Shown: positions 17,701-25,900, numbered from the stretch's first letter. The stretch: DNA of 56,572 nt from Saprospiraceae bacterium (GCA_020631355.1 JAHDHL010000033.1:1-56572); one strand, 5' to 3'. Notes: generated by a model not told the origin, from the sequence alone. Numbers and translations: made by a program.

Positions 17701-17892
17701 CTGATTGATGAAGATAAATTAACCATACATTATGCCATTCCTGAAAAGGATAAATATGTGAACGGCCTACAACAAGCCATTTTCCAAATTGGTGGGAATC
17801 CTGCGAATTGTGAGGATGCCCTCATCAAATACAAGGAAAATAATATAAAGATTGGGATCAATGCTTTTGTGGGTGTGCCCTCATTATACTGA
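14788..17892 (+). CDS. GT-C-like polytopic membrane glycosyltransferase/polymerase-type protein with C-terminal extracytoplasmic domains
   Basis: A 1034-residue protein. Residues ~1-430 contain about a dozen membrane spans. An early loop carries YDNYVHTFF and a tryptophan-rich RWYTGFTTTSYPPLIHQL, similar to the PTPS-related/GT39-like membrane family (PF10131) and other polyprenyl-phosphate-dependent GT-C enzymes. A mixed segment (~430-590) ends with another two or three spans. Residues ~630-740 look like an NTF2-like fold (EEAITAYYDALDFKRFKEAHSYL). The final ~270 residues contain two β-rich repeats of FxLYD type (VGEVQNTDNLPAHVTI; HGDIVNTGVDEITI). It is the first gene of a four-gene operon, with the next start one base after its stop. 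The inferred role is transfer or polymerisation of lipid-linked sugars at the periplasmic face. Confidence 0.7.
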   Translation: MAKSANDTYLSPNLIMLGIVVVSCIFHGCLVIYSFPNTYDNYVHTFFADHYRRSWFEPWENRWYTGFTTTSYPPLIHQLGALLSYFVSLKSAMLLVWMFVINNFVVAVYRYSRIWVSDTSALVAASFAIVCPSILEAMHVFGQLPTITGIGFLLHATTETYKWVRHDKNFYLISALSLFAVTISGHHVTTIFGMIFFVAPVVLTAVIDKVGIKGASFRKAPLTLFIKTLWEHRYKFAFFGAAFLFLLIFVVFPYWYWSKTDPITQVPIPHGSRDNFLTVKSSGVAFFVIPWGIVLALLPFLFKTFLSGRNIFIGLSFTLLVILGTGGTTPIPKLLLGENAFNILTLDRFTFWASVMAIPFVGDFIRRFIADDYAQLLYKRIGRLRTNLLQAFVTIYLIGQTILIVNLIEFRPLQPQSINIDPITKFLERDEHYRWRYLTLGFGDQVAWLAANTTAKSIDGNYHSARRVPELTSRAIERLENSKFNGVEGLGSLQQFLTIPEKYHLKYIFSNDKFYDPLLHYCGWHRVQRLENGIMVWEKQDIKPLPPELPMKVIPQYQKIMWGTLPLFCLANAILINLYLRIFLFRILGRDKNPTQTGIYYYERRTHNRYLITPILLVLVPPIMFLWAAGDIIKRNKQARPEEAITAYYDALDFKRFKEAHSYLNPEEGLNFEQYVLEISVADGLLNSYAKLDNIRTEIVEQNDSTAKVLTQTDWVTPISDYSNNIIHNMEKKEGKWYLEPPKFDLSLPPDQFIQQPTVRYFKQGKRRVSTDLTTPDDVVDRPTLNIIDAKLVEYDSIVSIVGEVQNTDNLPAHVTITAILFDSIGREITKYNAKFNMQHKILPKEKSPFRIDFEELSWRKDNESKPTTIDPNEFNPFRFEEFPYSCKVFAKAVAENTDVYKYGNISNMKLDIENDSAFVHGDIVNTGVDEITIPELIVGYYDDNCKIRYVDHHFVNSAVRPQRKNPFQYSLIDEDKLTIHYAIPEKDKYVNGLQQAIFQIGGNPANCEDALIKYKENNIKIGINAFVGVPSLY

Positions 17893-17893
17893 T

Positions 17894-19117
17894 ATGAACA
17901 GATATCTTGCTTACATATTCTTTATAACATTCATATTTTCTTGTGGAAAACAGGAGGTTGATGATCTATCTGTAACCGATATAGATACAAGCCAATATGG
18001 TTTTTCTATAATAGAATCTTCCATTGCAGGTGATGATGTCTGGATTAATATCACAGGAGACGTTTCAAAAAGTAATGACTTCTACTTTCTGATATTTCAT
18101 CCTTTGGGTAGACATATCATGGATGTGAATGAGAATTTCATGCAAATTCCTAAAAGTTGGACTAAGCGGTCCGGGGAATATGATGTGGAATTCTATCATT
18201 TCAACCAATTGATAGAAAAAAAGAAATTTCAGGTAATGCCAAGGGAAGCCATTGGCGATTTGAATTCATATATCGGTCCCAAATCCATTATCACGACCAT
18301 CAATGAACCCTGTATGATTATCGGTATACCTACGGATACATTCAACAACCCCATGATGGATGGTACACAAGTGGCATATAATCTACAGCGTCCCGGATTG
18401 GATATTCAGAATAGGTCAATCAGCATTCAAAAGCTAACCTCCAATTATGTTTTCAATGCACAAACCCTGAATGGTAAGACATTGGTGGGTATCAACTGTA
18501 ATGCCTCTTATTCTATGGAAAAATATGTGGATGAAGAACCGGGCTGGCCCAAACAAATCAGGATCTCACCTATACCCAAAACCTTAAAGGCAGATGGTAA
18601 ACAATTCGTCACCATCAGTACGGAACAAATCAGGGATGCCTTGAATAATATTGTCATGGATGGCACGCAAGTTACATTTTTCCTCTTAGGAGATGATGGT
18701 AGCACGAACCAATTCACCAGTCTGACAGTTGATGGAAAATCAAAAATTTTCTTCCAACATCCGAGGAAAACCATGACTTTTCAAGTATACGCTGTGTCGG
18801 GTAATATAAAAAGCAATACCATCCCCTTGGCATTCGAAACCAATGCCAAGGAAGTTCCTATGCTATTACTAGAAGAAGACAATCTCATTCGCATAGGGCC
18901 CATTACGAGCCATTTACAACAATTCATTCCAGACGGAAGTAAGATTAGATATGCGTTTTATCAGGATGGACAAATCATGAGGGAGGGAACAGTAGCCACA
19001 CAAAAAGGGATGACACTGATACGATTGGAGGATTTGGTACTCGACCCGGGAGAATATATCGTAGAATGCGAATATGAGGGGAATACATCCGTAATGACCT
19101 TAAATATTGGAAATTGA
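17894..19117 (+). CDS. Lipoprotein with Ig-like domains
   Basis: A 407-residue protein. Start ATG 17894 comes one base after the previous stop; a longer reading would overlap the upstream gene and lose the signal. Residues 1-16 are a lipoprotein signal with the lipobox FIFSC (lipid-bearing Cys17). The rest is β-rich, with at least two Ig-like segments, one starting near LKADGKQFVTIS and resembling bacterial Ig-like (Big/invasin) folds. It repeats the short phrase MDGTQV twice. No catalytic motif was seen. Its place between a membrane glycosyltransferase and a membrane glycosidase suggests a structural or export role in glycan handling on the periplasmic or outer-membrane side. Confidence 0.75.
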   Translation: MNRYLAYIFFITFIFSCGKQEVDDLSVTDIDTSQYGFSIIESSIAGDDVWINITGDVSKSNDFYFLIFHPLGRHIMDVNENFMQIPKSWTKRSGEYDVEFYHFNQLIEKKKFQVMPREAIGDLNSYIGPKSIITTINEPCMIIGIPTDTFNNPMMDGTQVAYNLQRPGLDIQNRSISIQKLTSNYVFNAQTLNGKTLVGINCNASYSMEKYVDEEPGWPKQIRISPIPKTLKADGKQFVTISTEQIRDALNNIVMDGTQVTFFLLGDDGSTNQFTSLTVDGKSKIFFQHPRKTMTFQVYAVSGNIKSNTIPLAFETNAKEVPMLLLEEDNLIRIGPITSHLQQFIPDGSKIRYAFYQDGQIMREGTVATQKGMTLIRLEDLVLDPGEYIVECEYEGNTSVMTLNIGN

Positions 19118-20850
19118 GAAATAGGGATAGGATATTAAAGAACGAATCGTTCATTATTGTATTGGGCATGATTTTGCTCATGCTATTTTTCCTATGGATA
19201 TTTTCTAGGTCTTTTGCCTATTTCAATACCGGTGCATCCAAGGAGGATATCCTCAATGAGGAAGAATATAAGGCAGCTTACCATACACCGAGTTTTACCT
19301 GGGCTGATAATGGGAATGAGGGCCGGGAGGTCGAGGATTACCTTAAGGAAATCCTGAGTAAGGACTATGCCCATGCCTGGTATTACTGGAACATCCAGCA
19401 CAAGAACGGGTTTGCTGAGAATTCAAGGATTTTCTATTCTATGATTTATACCGATGAATTTTCCAAGATCTTTTCAGCAGAGCCACTATCAAAGAAAAAG
19501 GTCAACCGTGTGGATTTGGAACACCATCTGGACATCCATCTTTATGCACTTGATGGCCAAGTGATTTCATTCACGGATAGCGCTGCGGTTATTGTTGAGG
19601 AAATCATGAATGATGAGGGGAAAATCATTCATTCCAAAAAAATAGAAATGACATTGGATGTGGTTATGGTTTTCCAGGATGCTGGCTGGACGATTCAGCA
19701 CATGGTTCCAAGAAACATCCAAGACCATGATTTCCCATATGTCGATGCACAAATACCTCAAGCGCCCTATTACAAGGTCGGGGCCGCAGCTTCTTACCAA
19801 AGGAACCAACAGGAATTCAGACCCAAGGGTATCAATTATTACCCACAGGCATTTCCTTGGGACATCTGGGAACCATTCCCTGAGGATACCATTAGGGATG
19901 ACCTTAGAATCATCAAGGAATTAGGAATGAATACCATTAGGATCTTCGTAGGATTTGATGAGTTCGGAAAAGGTTATGTCGACTATGAATACCTCGAAAA
20001 ACTAAGGATTCTCCTTGATATGGCTGAAGATGAGGATATCGCTGTCATCGTTACTCTTTTTGATTTTGTGGGTAATTATGAGTTACCGAATTGGCCGGCT
20101 TGTGATCGGCACCTAGAAACCATTCTCAAAAAATTCAGGACCCATCCTGCCATATTTGCCTGGGATATCAAGAATGAGCCAGATCTTGATTTCAAACATG
20201 CACAGACAGATAGAGTCATCAATTGGTTGGAATTCATGCTCGCCAAAGCAAGGCAATATGACCCGAACCATATGATTACCATTGGGTGGAGCCAGCCCGA
20301 AATGGCATATCTATATGAAGAAAGACTAGACTTCGTAAGTTTCCATTATTATCGAAAAAGCAAGGATTTGGCAGTTGCCATACAGGAATTAAAACAACAG
20401 ACCAACAAACCAGTAGTATTGGGTGAGTTCGGTATGAGTACCTATAATTCATACCTGTTTCCTTTTGGAAAATATGAAGAAGAACAAGCTCAATATTACA
20501 ATGAGATACTCGCAGTATTGGAGCAAGATGAGATTCCCTTTATCTCATGGACGCTGCATGATTTTCCTGAAGTACCCAGTAAGGTCGTGGGCAGTTTGCC
20601 TTGGAGGAAAAATCCACAAGCACACTTCGGCATCCTCAAACAAGATGGTAGCCCTAAACTCGTAGCGGATGTATTAGCGGACTCATTCGACCATTCTACA
20701 TCTATTCAGATCAGTTGGATACAAAAAGTATTGCGTCCATTCCATGTTGGCGTCCTTTTGGGTATCATATTTGTCATTGTAGGTGTATTACTGTTCTGGA
20801 AACGAAAACTTATCATACAAAGACTCAACCTTTTTAGTTCATCCTCGTAA
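19114..20850 (+). CDS. Membrane-anchored GH5-like (cellulase-fold) glycoside hydrolase
   Basis: A 578-residue protein. The likely start is TTG 19114, which overlaps the upstream stop (TTGA) and is consistent with translational coupling. A membrane span occupies residues ~12-33. An NTF2-like region (~45-215) resembles the one in the 14788 gene product. A (β/α)8 glycosidase domain covers ~230-530. The second span at ~548-568 (VGVLLGIIFVIVGVLLFW) is followed by a basic tail. GH clan A catalytic residues are visible: Glu355 acid/base in IKNEPD, and Glu438 nucleophile in VLGEFGMS. Both ends in the membrane would hold the enzyme in the periplasm. It probably trims or transglycosylates the glycan made by this operon; the substrate is unknown. 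Confidence 0.82.
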   Translation: MRNRDRILKNESFIIVLGMILLMLFFLWIFSRSFAYFNTGASKEDILNEEEYKAAYHTPSFTWADNGNEGREVEDYLKEILSKDYAHAWYYWNIQHKNGFAENSRIFYSMIYTDEFSKIFSAEPLSKKKVNRVDLEHHLDIHLYALDGQVISFTDSAAVIVEEIMNDEGKIIHSKKIEMTLDVVMVFQDAGWTIQHMVPRNIQDHDFPYVDAQIPQAPYYKVGAAASYQRNQQEFRPKGINYYPQAFPWDIWEPFPEDTIRDDLRIIKELGMNTIRIFVGFDEFGKGYVDYEYLEKLRILLDMAEDEDIAVIVTLFDFVGNYELPNWPACDRHLETILKKFRTHPAIFAWDIKNEPDLDFKHAQTDRVINWLEFMLAKARQYDPNHMITIGWSQPEMAYLYEERLDFVSFHYYRKSKDLAVAIQELKQQTNKPVVLGEFGMSTYNSYLFPFGKYEEEQAQYYNEILAVLEQDEIPFISWTLHDFPEVPSKVVGSLPWRKNPQAHFGILKQDGSPKLVADVLADSFDHSTSIQISWIQKVLRPFHVGVLLGIIFVIVGVLLFWKRKLIIQRLNLFSSSS

Positions 20851-20859
20851 AACTAAGGT

Positions 20860-22092
20860 ATGAAAATAGCTATTGTATCTGCTTACCCACCCAGCATGGG
20901 TACATTGAATGAGTATAATTTCCATCTCACCAATCACTTTAAGAACAAGGATGGAATTTCAGAAATCCACCTTTTTACCGATACCCTCCCCAATGGAGAG
21001 GCATATCCCGAAACCCGTTTGGGGCCCAAGGTTTTCATCCACGATTGTTGGACTTTCAATGCTTGGACCAATCCTTTGAAAATCGCTAAGAAAGCTAAGA
21101 AATTAGGTGTCGATATTGTCTTGTTCAATATCCAATTCCTTACGTTCGGTGATAAAAAAATCCCTGCTGCATTGGGTTTGATGACACCCATGTACATGAA
21201 ATGGAGAAATCAGCATTCCGTAGTACTCCTACATAATATCCTAGAAGAAGTGGACTTGGAGAGTGCGGGAATATCCAAGAATCCGATTATCAATAAGATA
21301 TATAATGCCTTTGGTACATTCCTTACCAAGTGCTTGCTAAAAGCAGACCTCATGACTGTGACAATCAGTAAGTATGTGGAAGTATTGGAAAAGAAATACC
21401 AAAAAACCAATATTGCCCTCACTCCGCATGGAAGTTTTGAGGTGCCACCCCTACCCGACTTCAATTATGTCACCAAGCCTATGTCAGTCATGGCATTCGG
21501 AAAATTCGGTACTTATAAGAAAGTCGAGGTGATGATTGAAGCTGTAGAGGATTTGAGGAAAAGAACGGGCGTGGATTGTAATATCGTCATTGCAGGTTCG
21601 GATAATCCCAATGCCAAGGGATACCTTGATTCCATGAAGGAAAAGTACAGCCATGTCAGTGGTCTCATCTTTACCGGCTATGTGGCAGAGGAAGACATCC
21701 CTCGTTTATTCAAGGATAGTACGGTAGTCGTATTTCCTTATAATGGCACTACAGGTAGTTCCGGTATTCTGCACCAAGCAGGTAGCTATGGCAAGGCCGT
21801 TGTCATGCCCAAGATTGGTGACTTGGAAAAACTCATGGATGAGGAGGGGTATCATGCGGAGTTATTCAAGCCGGATGATGTGGAATCCCTATCCACAGCT
21901 TTGGAAAAGGTATTGTTGAATCCTGAACACAGAAAATTCTTGGGCCAACAGAATTATTTTGCAGCTACATCTTTACCAATGGAGGATATTACGGATTGGT
22001 ATTACCTGCACTTCCTCAATATTACCGGTAAGATGGAAAGTGTTATGAATTCTATCCAACCACAATATGATAAACAAAAATTGAGTGCCTGA
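20860..22092 (+). CDS. Family 4 glycosyltransferase (GT-B fold)
   Basis: A 410-residue cytosolic glycosyltransferase. The N-terminal Rossmann-like domain begins MKIAIVSAYPPSMGTL (retaining GT-B entry loop). The C-terminal donor-binding domain includes MAFGKFGTYKKVEVMIEA, VIAGSDNPNAKGY, FTGYVAEEDI and VFPYNGTTGSSGILHQAGSYGKAVV. The position where many GT4 enzymes have a Glu in their EX7E element reads GTTGSSGIL here, so that motif is atypical. It is the last gene of the operon, 9 bp after the glycosidase gene, and is followed by a strong terminator. It would add sugars on the cytoplasmic side, for example to a lipid-linked intermediate. Confidence 0.88.
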   Translation: MKIAIVSAYPPSMGTLNEYNFHLTNHFKNKDGISEIHLFTDTLPNGEAYPETRLGPKVFIHDCWTFNAWTNPLKIAKKAKKLGVDIVLFNIQFLTFGDKKIPAALGLMTPMYMKWRNQHSVVLLHNILEEVDLESAGISKNPIINKIYNAFGTFLTKCLLKADLMTVTISKYVEVLEKKYQKTNIALTPHGSFEVPPLPDFNYVTKPMSVMAFGKFGTYKKVEVMIEAVEDLRKRTGVDCNIVIAGSDNPNAKGYLDSMKEKYSHVSGLIFTGYVAEEDIPRLFKDSTVVVFPYNGTTGSSGILHQAGSYGKAVVMPKIGDLEKLMDEEGYHAELFKPDDVESLSTALEKVLLNPEHRKFLGQQNYFAATSLPMEDITDWYYLHFLNITGKMESVMNSIQPQYDKQKLSA

Positions 22093-22153
22093 CAAGGCAT
22101 TCAATTTTTATATTCCGATTCAATATTTCCATCTTGTTTTATATGACAAAAAA

Positions 22154-22190
22154 ATGGGGCGTTACTTCTAAAGTAACGCCCATTTTTTTA
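22154..22190. terminator. Bidirectional terminator of the glycan operon
   Basis: GGGCGTTACTT and AAGTAACGCCC arms around a three-base loop are flanked by T runs on both strands. Genes converge here (GT4 plus, STAS minus). Confidence 0.85.
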
Positions 22191-22345
22191 GAACAAAACA
22201 CATACAATTCGGGCCCGATGAGAACAGGCCACAGGTCTTTAGAACCTAGTCAAGATTGAAAATTTCTTAATATATGTCTTCAAACATCATAATAAATTGA
22301 GGGAGTAAGCTAATGAACTTATCTATCAGGTTTAAAGCATATCTC

Positions 22346-22705
22346 TTAGGATGCTACTCTCATAGTATTTCTTATTGAATACACCACGTTCAGTGGGATG
22401 GTCATCTTCGTTTGCTCAAAGGCTTCAACCAAGCCATTGATGTAAGGGGATTTGACATAAAATATCATATTGTTCTTGCGAGCAACCATTCTCAACTTTA
22501 CCAAAAGATTGATTCCTACTACGTCCAATTCACGAGTATCGAATAAATCAATCACACACTCACTGGATTCATTAGAAAACCATTCTTCCATATTTCTCTT
22601 TAATTCCAAGGCATTAGCGGAAGTCAGATTTCCTTTTATTCTGTAAGTTGTTTTGGTATAGCCTTTCTTAGCAAATGTTGATACTTCTAGTCTTATGTTA
22701 CTCAT
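22346..22705 (-). CDS. STAS-domain protein (anti-sigma-factor-antagonist type)
   Basis: A 119-residue protein consisting of one STAS domain. It has a β-strand start (KTTYRIKGNLTSANALELKR), the central CVIDLFDTRELDVVGINLLVKL, where the phosphorylatable Ser/Thr position of SpoIIAA-type proteins is replaced by VVG, then the final α/β part. STAS domains of this size act as switch partners of anti-sigma factors or kinases. Without the Ser/Thr, this one may be constitutively active or respond by binding only. The upstream DNA carries LytTR-type repeat pairs (22790-22820 and 22908-22946), linking it to the GT2 genes in regulation. Confidence 0.82.
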   Translation of the reverse strand: MSNIRLEVSTFAKKGYTKTTYRIKGNLTSANALELKRNMEEWFSNESSECVIDLFDTRELDVVGINLLVKLRMVARKNNMIFYVKSPYINGLVEAFEQTKMTIPLNVVYSIRNTMRVAS

Positions 22706-22789
22706 GGTGGTGAAAATTTTAATTAGTGATTACGATTACAAATATGCATCGAAACCAGCGTTCACTTTATGAATAATATGTGGAATGCA

Positions 22790-22820
22790 GTTATCTGTCG
22801 ATGAAAGGCTAAAAGGCTGA
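22790..22820 (-). promoter_or_regulatory. LytTR-type direct-repeat pair near the STAS gene (element D)
   Basis: On the minus strand, TCAGCCTTT is followed 22 bp later by ACAGATAAC, with CTTTCATCG leading into the second repeat. This is the same second-half phrase as in elements A and B (ATTTCATCTAC, ATTTCGTCCAC). Confidence 0.45.
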
Positions 22821-22907
22821 TTATTTGATTTTAGGTTGAAAAGCACAAAATCATAAATTATTGAAATTCAATAATTTACACTCTATAATTATACTTAATA
22901 GAACTAA

Positions 22908-22946
22908 GTCAACTATCGGTAAAATGACTTTTACCTACGGTGAATG
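22908..22946 (-). promoter_or_regulatory. LytTR-type direct-repeat pair (distal element C)
   Basis: On the minus strand, CATTCACCG (22938-22946) runs into GTAGGTAAA. CATTTTACCG then runs into ATAGTTGAC, a 22-bp period. The two halves are nearly the same sequence. It shares its first block exactly with elements A and B. Confidence 0.5.
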
Positions 22947-23129
22947 GCAAGAAACAAGCGATTGAAGCAAGCATATGAATACAAATCATATTTGATGATA
23001 GGAAGTATCAAGATAAGCAATAAACCATGTATATAATTCCAAGAAAAGGATACGACACAAAATGAAAGTTGTAAAGTTGTCTATTATGGCCAATATTATT
23101 TATATTAACCTTTCTAAATCAAAATATCA

Positions 23130-23261
23130 ATGGCAAAATCTAGGAGAAAAAAGAAAATCGAGGCCCAGAATCAAAAGGAATTCAGACAAGTAATCATAGG
23201 TATAGGAGTCGTTACAATCATTTTACTCCTAGTGGGATACTTGATGTTCAGTAATTCCTAG
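23130..23261 (+). CDS. 43-residue basic single-span membrane peptide
   Basis: A complete short frame from ATG 23130 to TAG 23259-23261. A strongly basic N-terminus (MAKSRRKKKIEAQ) precedes one hydrophobic helix (VIIGIGVVTIILLLVGYLMF), which places the N-terminus in the cytoplasm. No known family. It stands alone between the STAS upstream region and the convergent hscA gene. The clean basic-then-hydrophobic architecture makes it a credible small protein. Confidence 0.6.
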   Translation: MAKSRRKKKIEAQNQKEFRQVIIGIGVVTIILLLVGYLMFSNS

Positions 23262-23320
23262 GGCATTAGGTATGCATACGGGTGAATATTTAATACAAAT
23301 AAGTCATTCCTTCATCCATC

Positions 23321-25162
23321 CTATAGTTTCTTACCTTTCATTGCTGTGGCTATGTTGTGGTCCAAGGCCCTATGTGCCAACGGATTCGTGTACTTGTTGA
23401 GTTGTTCCATTGCTTGATTAATCAAATCCTTATCCTCTCCCTCAACTGTTGATTGTAGTTGAAGTGTAAGCAATTTGGTATTCTGTATTTCTTCCTCAGT
23501 CAGGATGGAAAGATTCTGCTTGAGGAATTTCTTGGCAGATAGGATAATGTTCTTCGCTTCGACCTTGGCTTCCAATACGGCTCTTTTCTTCATATCCGTC
23601 TCCGCATTCTTAATGGACTCCAACAGCATCAGGGCCATTTCCTCCTCAGATACACCATACTGGGAACGAATTTCTATTTCCTGTTCTGTTCCGGAACGTG
23701 TTTCCATTGCTTTGACTCGTAGGATACCATCCGCATCCAGAATGAAGTGTATTTCTATCTTAGGGATTCCGGCCGGCATCGGTGGGATACCCTTGAGGAT
23801 GAATTCTCCTAATTTCCTATTGTGTTCCACCAAATCTCGTTCCCCTTGGAAAACAGAAACCTTTAGGTTTGTTTGTCCATCCACGGATGTGGTATAATTC
23901 CGGCCGGCATTAATCGGCACCTTGGAATTCCTTGGTATGATCGTATCCATCAATCCCCCAATGGTCTCAATGCCCAGAGACAATGGAGTCACATCAATGA
24001 GTAATACATCCTTTTGATTTCCTGCCAGAACATCCGCCTGAACTGCAGCACCCAACGCAACGACCTCGTCAGGATCCAATTCACAGGAAACCTGCTGCCC
24101 GAAGTAAGCACTCACCATTTCTTGGACCAAAGGAACCCTCGTCGAACCCCCAACCATGATTACCTTATTAATATCCTTTGCAGACAACCCTGCGTCTTTC
24201 ATGGCATTGGCACAGCAATCAATGGTCCTTTGTACCAATGGTCTGATAAGATTTTCATAGATATTCCTTTCCAATTGGATTTCATGCCCCTCGAATGCTC
24301 CTTTGAATGTATCATTGAATGATAAATGTTTCTTGGCTTCTTCTGCCAGTAATCTGGCTACTTGTAAATTATTCGAAGTGAATATTCCCTCATATTCAGT
24401 CATCCAATGATCCAGAATGGCCTTATCCAGATCGTCTCCACCCAAAAAGGTATCACCATTGGTCGCCAACACCTCGAAGACTCCGTCCTGGATATCCAAT
24501 ATGGATACATCAAAGGTTCCTCCGCCCAAATCATACACAGCCACTACCTCATCCAATTGTCTATCCACTCCTACCCCATAGGCAAGACTGGCAGCCGTAG
24601 GCTCATTAACAATCCTAAGGACATCCAATCCGGCCAACTTGCCGGCATCCCTTGTAGCTTGTCTCTGGGTATCGTTGAAATAGGCGGGAACGGTGATTAC
24701 TGCCTTTGTCACCTCAGCATCCAATTCATCCTCTATCCTTTGCTTAAGTGCCTTTAGGATTTCGGCAGATAGCTCTATGGGAGAAAAATATCTCATTCCC
24801 AATTTCACCTTCACCAACTTATCCTCATCCTCATCCAATATCTCATAGGCAAACATGGATTTCTTCTCCTCCAAATCCGTGTAGGATTTCCCCATTAGTC
24901 GTTTTACCGAATAGATGGTTCTTTCAGGACTGTGAATCAAATCATTCTTGGCTTCATCACCAACCACTACTTGGTTATTCTCGCTGATATGGACGATGGA
25001 AGGAACCAAGGTGCGTTGGCCATCCTTGGAGCGAACCGCTGTCGGTTGGCCATCTTTCATGTAGGCCACCAAACTATTGGTGGTCCCCAAATCAATACCG
25101 ATGATGATATTGCTTCTTTTCCTGACTTTAGCAGACTTGAGATTAATGGATATCCTTGCCAT
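23321..25162 (-). CDS. hscA: Hsp70 chaperone, HscA type (Fe-S cluster assembly)
   Basis: A 613-residue Hsp70. The nucleotide-binding domain shows GIDLGTTNS near residues 22-30, [14 protein letters not shown] and [10 protein letters not shown]. The linker region reads [19 protein letters not shown], and the substrate domain contains [16 protein letters not shown]. The end ([15 protein letters not shown]) matches the shape of HscA tails rather than the acidic DnaK tail, and the length is that of HscA. HscA hands Fe-S clusters from the scaffold to apo-proteins together with HscB. No isc or suf gene is adjacent, so the assignment rests on sequence. Start 25162 is chosen because the longer frame to 25249 would cross the -7 box at 25187-25194. 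Confidence 0.83.
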   Translation of the reverse strand: MARISINLKSAKVRKRSNIIIGIDLGTTNSLVAYMKDGQPTAVRSKDGQRTLVPSIVHISENNQVVVGDEAKNDLIHSPERTIYSVKRLMGKSYTDLEEKKSMFAYEILDEDEDKLVKVKLGMRYFSPIELSAEILKALKQRIEDELDAEVTKAVITVPAYFNDTQRQATRDAGKLAGLDVLRIVNEPTAASLAYGVGVDRQLDEVVAVYDLGGGTFDVSILDIQDGVFEVLATNGDTFLGGDDLDKAILDHWMTEYEGIFTSNNLQVARLLAEEAKKHLSFNDTFKGAFEGHEIQLERNIYENLIRPLVQRTIDCCANAMKDAGLSAKDINKVIMVGGSTRVPLVQEMVSAYFGQQVSCELDPDEVVALGAAVQADVLAGNQKDVLLIDVTPLSLGIETIGGLMDTIIPRNSKVPINAGRNYTTSVDGQTNLKVSVFQGERDLVEHNRKLGEFILKGIPPMPAGIPKIEIHFILDADGILRVKAMETRSGTEQEIEIRSQYGVSEEEMALMLLESIKNAETDMKKRAVLEAKVEAKNIILSAKKFLKQNLSILTEEEIQNTKLLTLQLQSTVEGEDKDLINQAMEQLNKYTNPLAHRALDHNIATAMKGKKL

Positions 25163-25186
25163 GTTCGAGCGATTAGAAATTTTGCG

Positions 25187-25194
25187 CAAATGTA
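25187..25194 (-). promoter_or_regulatory. -7 box (TACATTTG) of hscA
   Basis: Exact TAnnTTTG match on the minus strand, 25 bp before ATG 25162; it decides the start of this gene. Confidence 0.7.
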
Positions 25195-25233
25195 AGGATA
25201 TAACAAGGAAAGTATGGGAAGGGTTGGAATAAA

Positions 25234-25264
25234 AAAAGCCATCTTCCAATGGAAGATGGCTTTT
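25234..25264 (-). terminator. Terminator after the DUF1573 gene at 25286
   Basis: Perfect 14-bp arms around a three-base loop are followed on the minus strand by a seven-T run. Confidence 0.9.
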
Positions 25265-25285
25265 ACTGTATCAAGATACCCTTGA

Positions 25286-25900
25286 TTACTTACCAGCACC
25301 AGTAGTTACTGGCTGGATAGTAGGAGCACCCGGAGTAGCTGTAGCTGGAGCCGGAGCGTTTGGATCCGGAGCTACATCTGCAGAAATCTTAAGGATTGTG
25401 TTAGCAGGATCAGTGTTAGCCGTGATGGTAACATTCTTAGTCTGCTTACCTTTCTTGTTCTTAGAATCGAACTTCACTTCAATCTCGCCTGTCTTACCCG
25501 GAGCGATTGGTTCCTTTGGCCACTTAGGTACTGTACAACCACAGCTACCCTTTGCGTTAGAGATAACCAAAGCTTCCTTACCTGTATTCTTGAATTTGAA
25601 TATGTGAGTTACTTGCTCACCAGCAGTGATGTTACCGAAGTCGAACTCACTTTCTGAAAATTCAAGGCTAGTCAATGGACCAACTGGCTTTGCAGGCTCA
25701 GCAGGCTTGTTAGCGTTTGCGTTTGCGTTGTTGTTAGTGGTATTAGCCACGTTGTTGTTAAGGCTGGCACGAGCAGCATCACGATCAGCTTTTGAACTAC
25801 TAGAAGATGCGCCACCGAATCCTCCACTGAACATCATATACAAAAGCATCAGGATGATAACTCCCAACATACCAATCTGAATCTGATTAGACTTTTCCAT
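25286..25900 (-). CDS. Membrane-anchored DUF1573 protein
   Basis: A 204-residue protein. One N-terminal membrane span (residues ~9-27) is followed by a low-complexity Ser/Ala/Asn linker (~30-75). A DUF1573 domain (~78-180) follows, with FDFGNI-x-GE near its start, FKFKNTGKEALVISNAKGSCGC in the middle and a PGKTGEIEVKF strand. A Pro/Ala-rich tail closes the protein. DUF1573 is an Ig-like fold (ASH/MSP-like) common in Bacteroidota secreted proteins; the SCGCT motif is characteristic. The function is not established. It has its own -7 box and terminator and is a neighbour of a second DUF1573 gene. Confidence 0.88.
   Translation of the reverse strand: MEKSNQIQIGMLGVIILMLLYMMFSGGFGGASSSSSKADRDAARASLNNNVANTTNNNANANANKPAEPAKPVGPLTSLEFSESEFDFGNITAGEQVTHIFKFKNTGKEALVISNAKGSCGCTVPKWPKEPIAPGKTGEIEVKFDSKNKKGKQTKNVTITANTDPANTILKISADVAPDPNAPAPATATPGAPTIQPVTTGAGK

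Larger units (their letters stand above)
22706..23129. other. Regulatory intergenic region upstream of the STAS gene
   Basis: There is no gene here. It holds the two direct-repeat elements at 22790-22820 and 22908-22946, plus a degenerate -7 box (CATATTTG, minus, 22739-22746). A TGAAC-containing block near 22760-22780 resembles the GT2 promoters. Confidence 0.5.

Noticed and set aside
24014-24322. Plus-strand frames over hscA (for example 24014-24322)
   Set aside because: They are antisense shadows of an intact Hsp70 coding frame.
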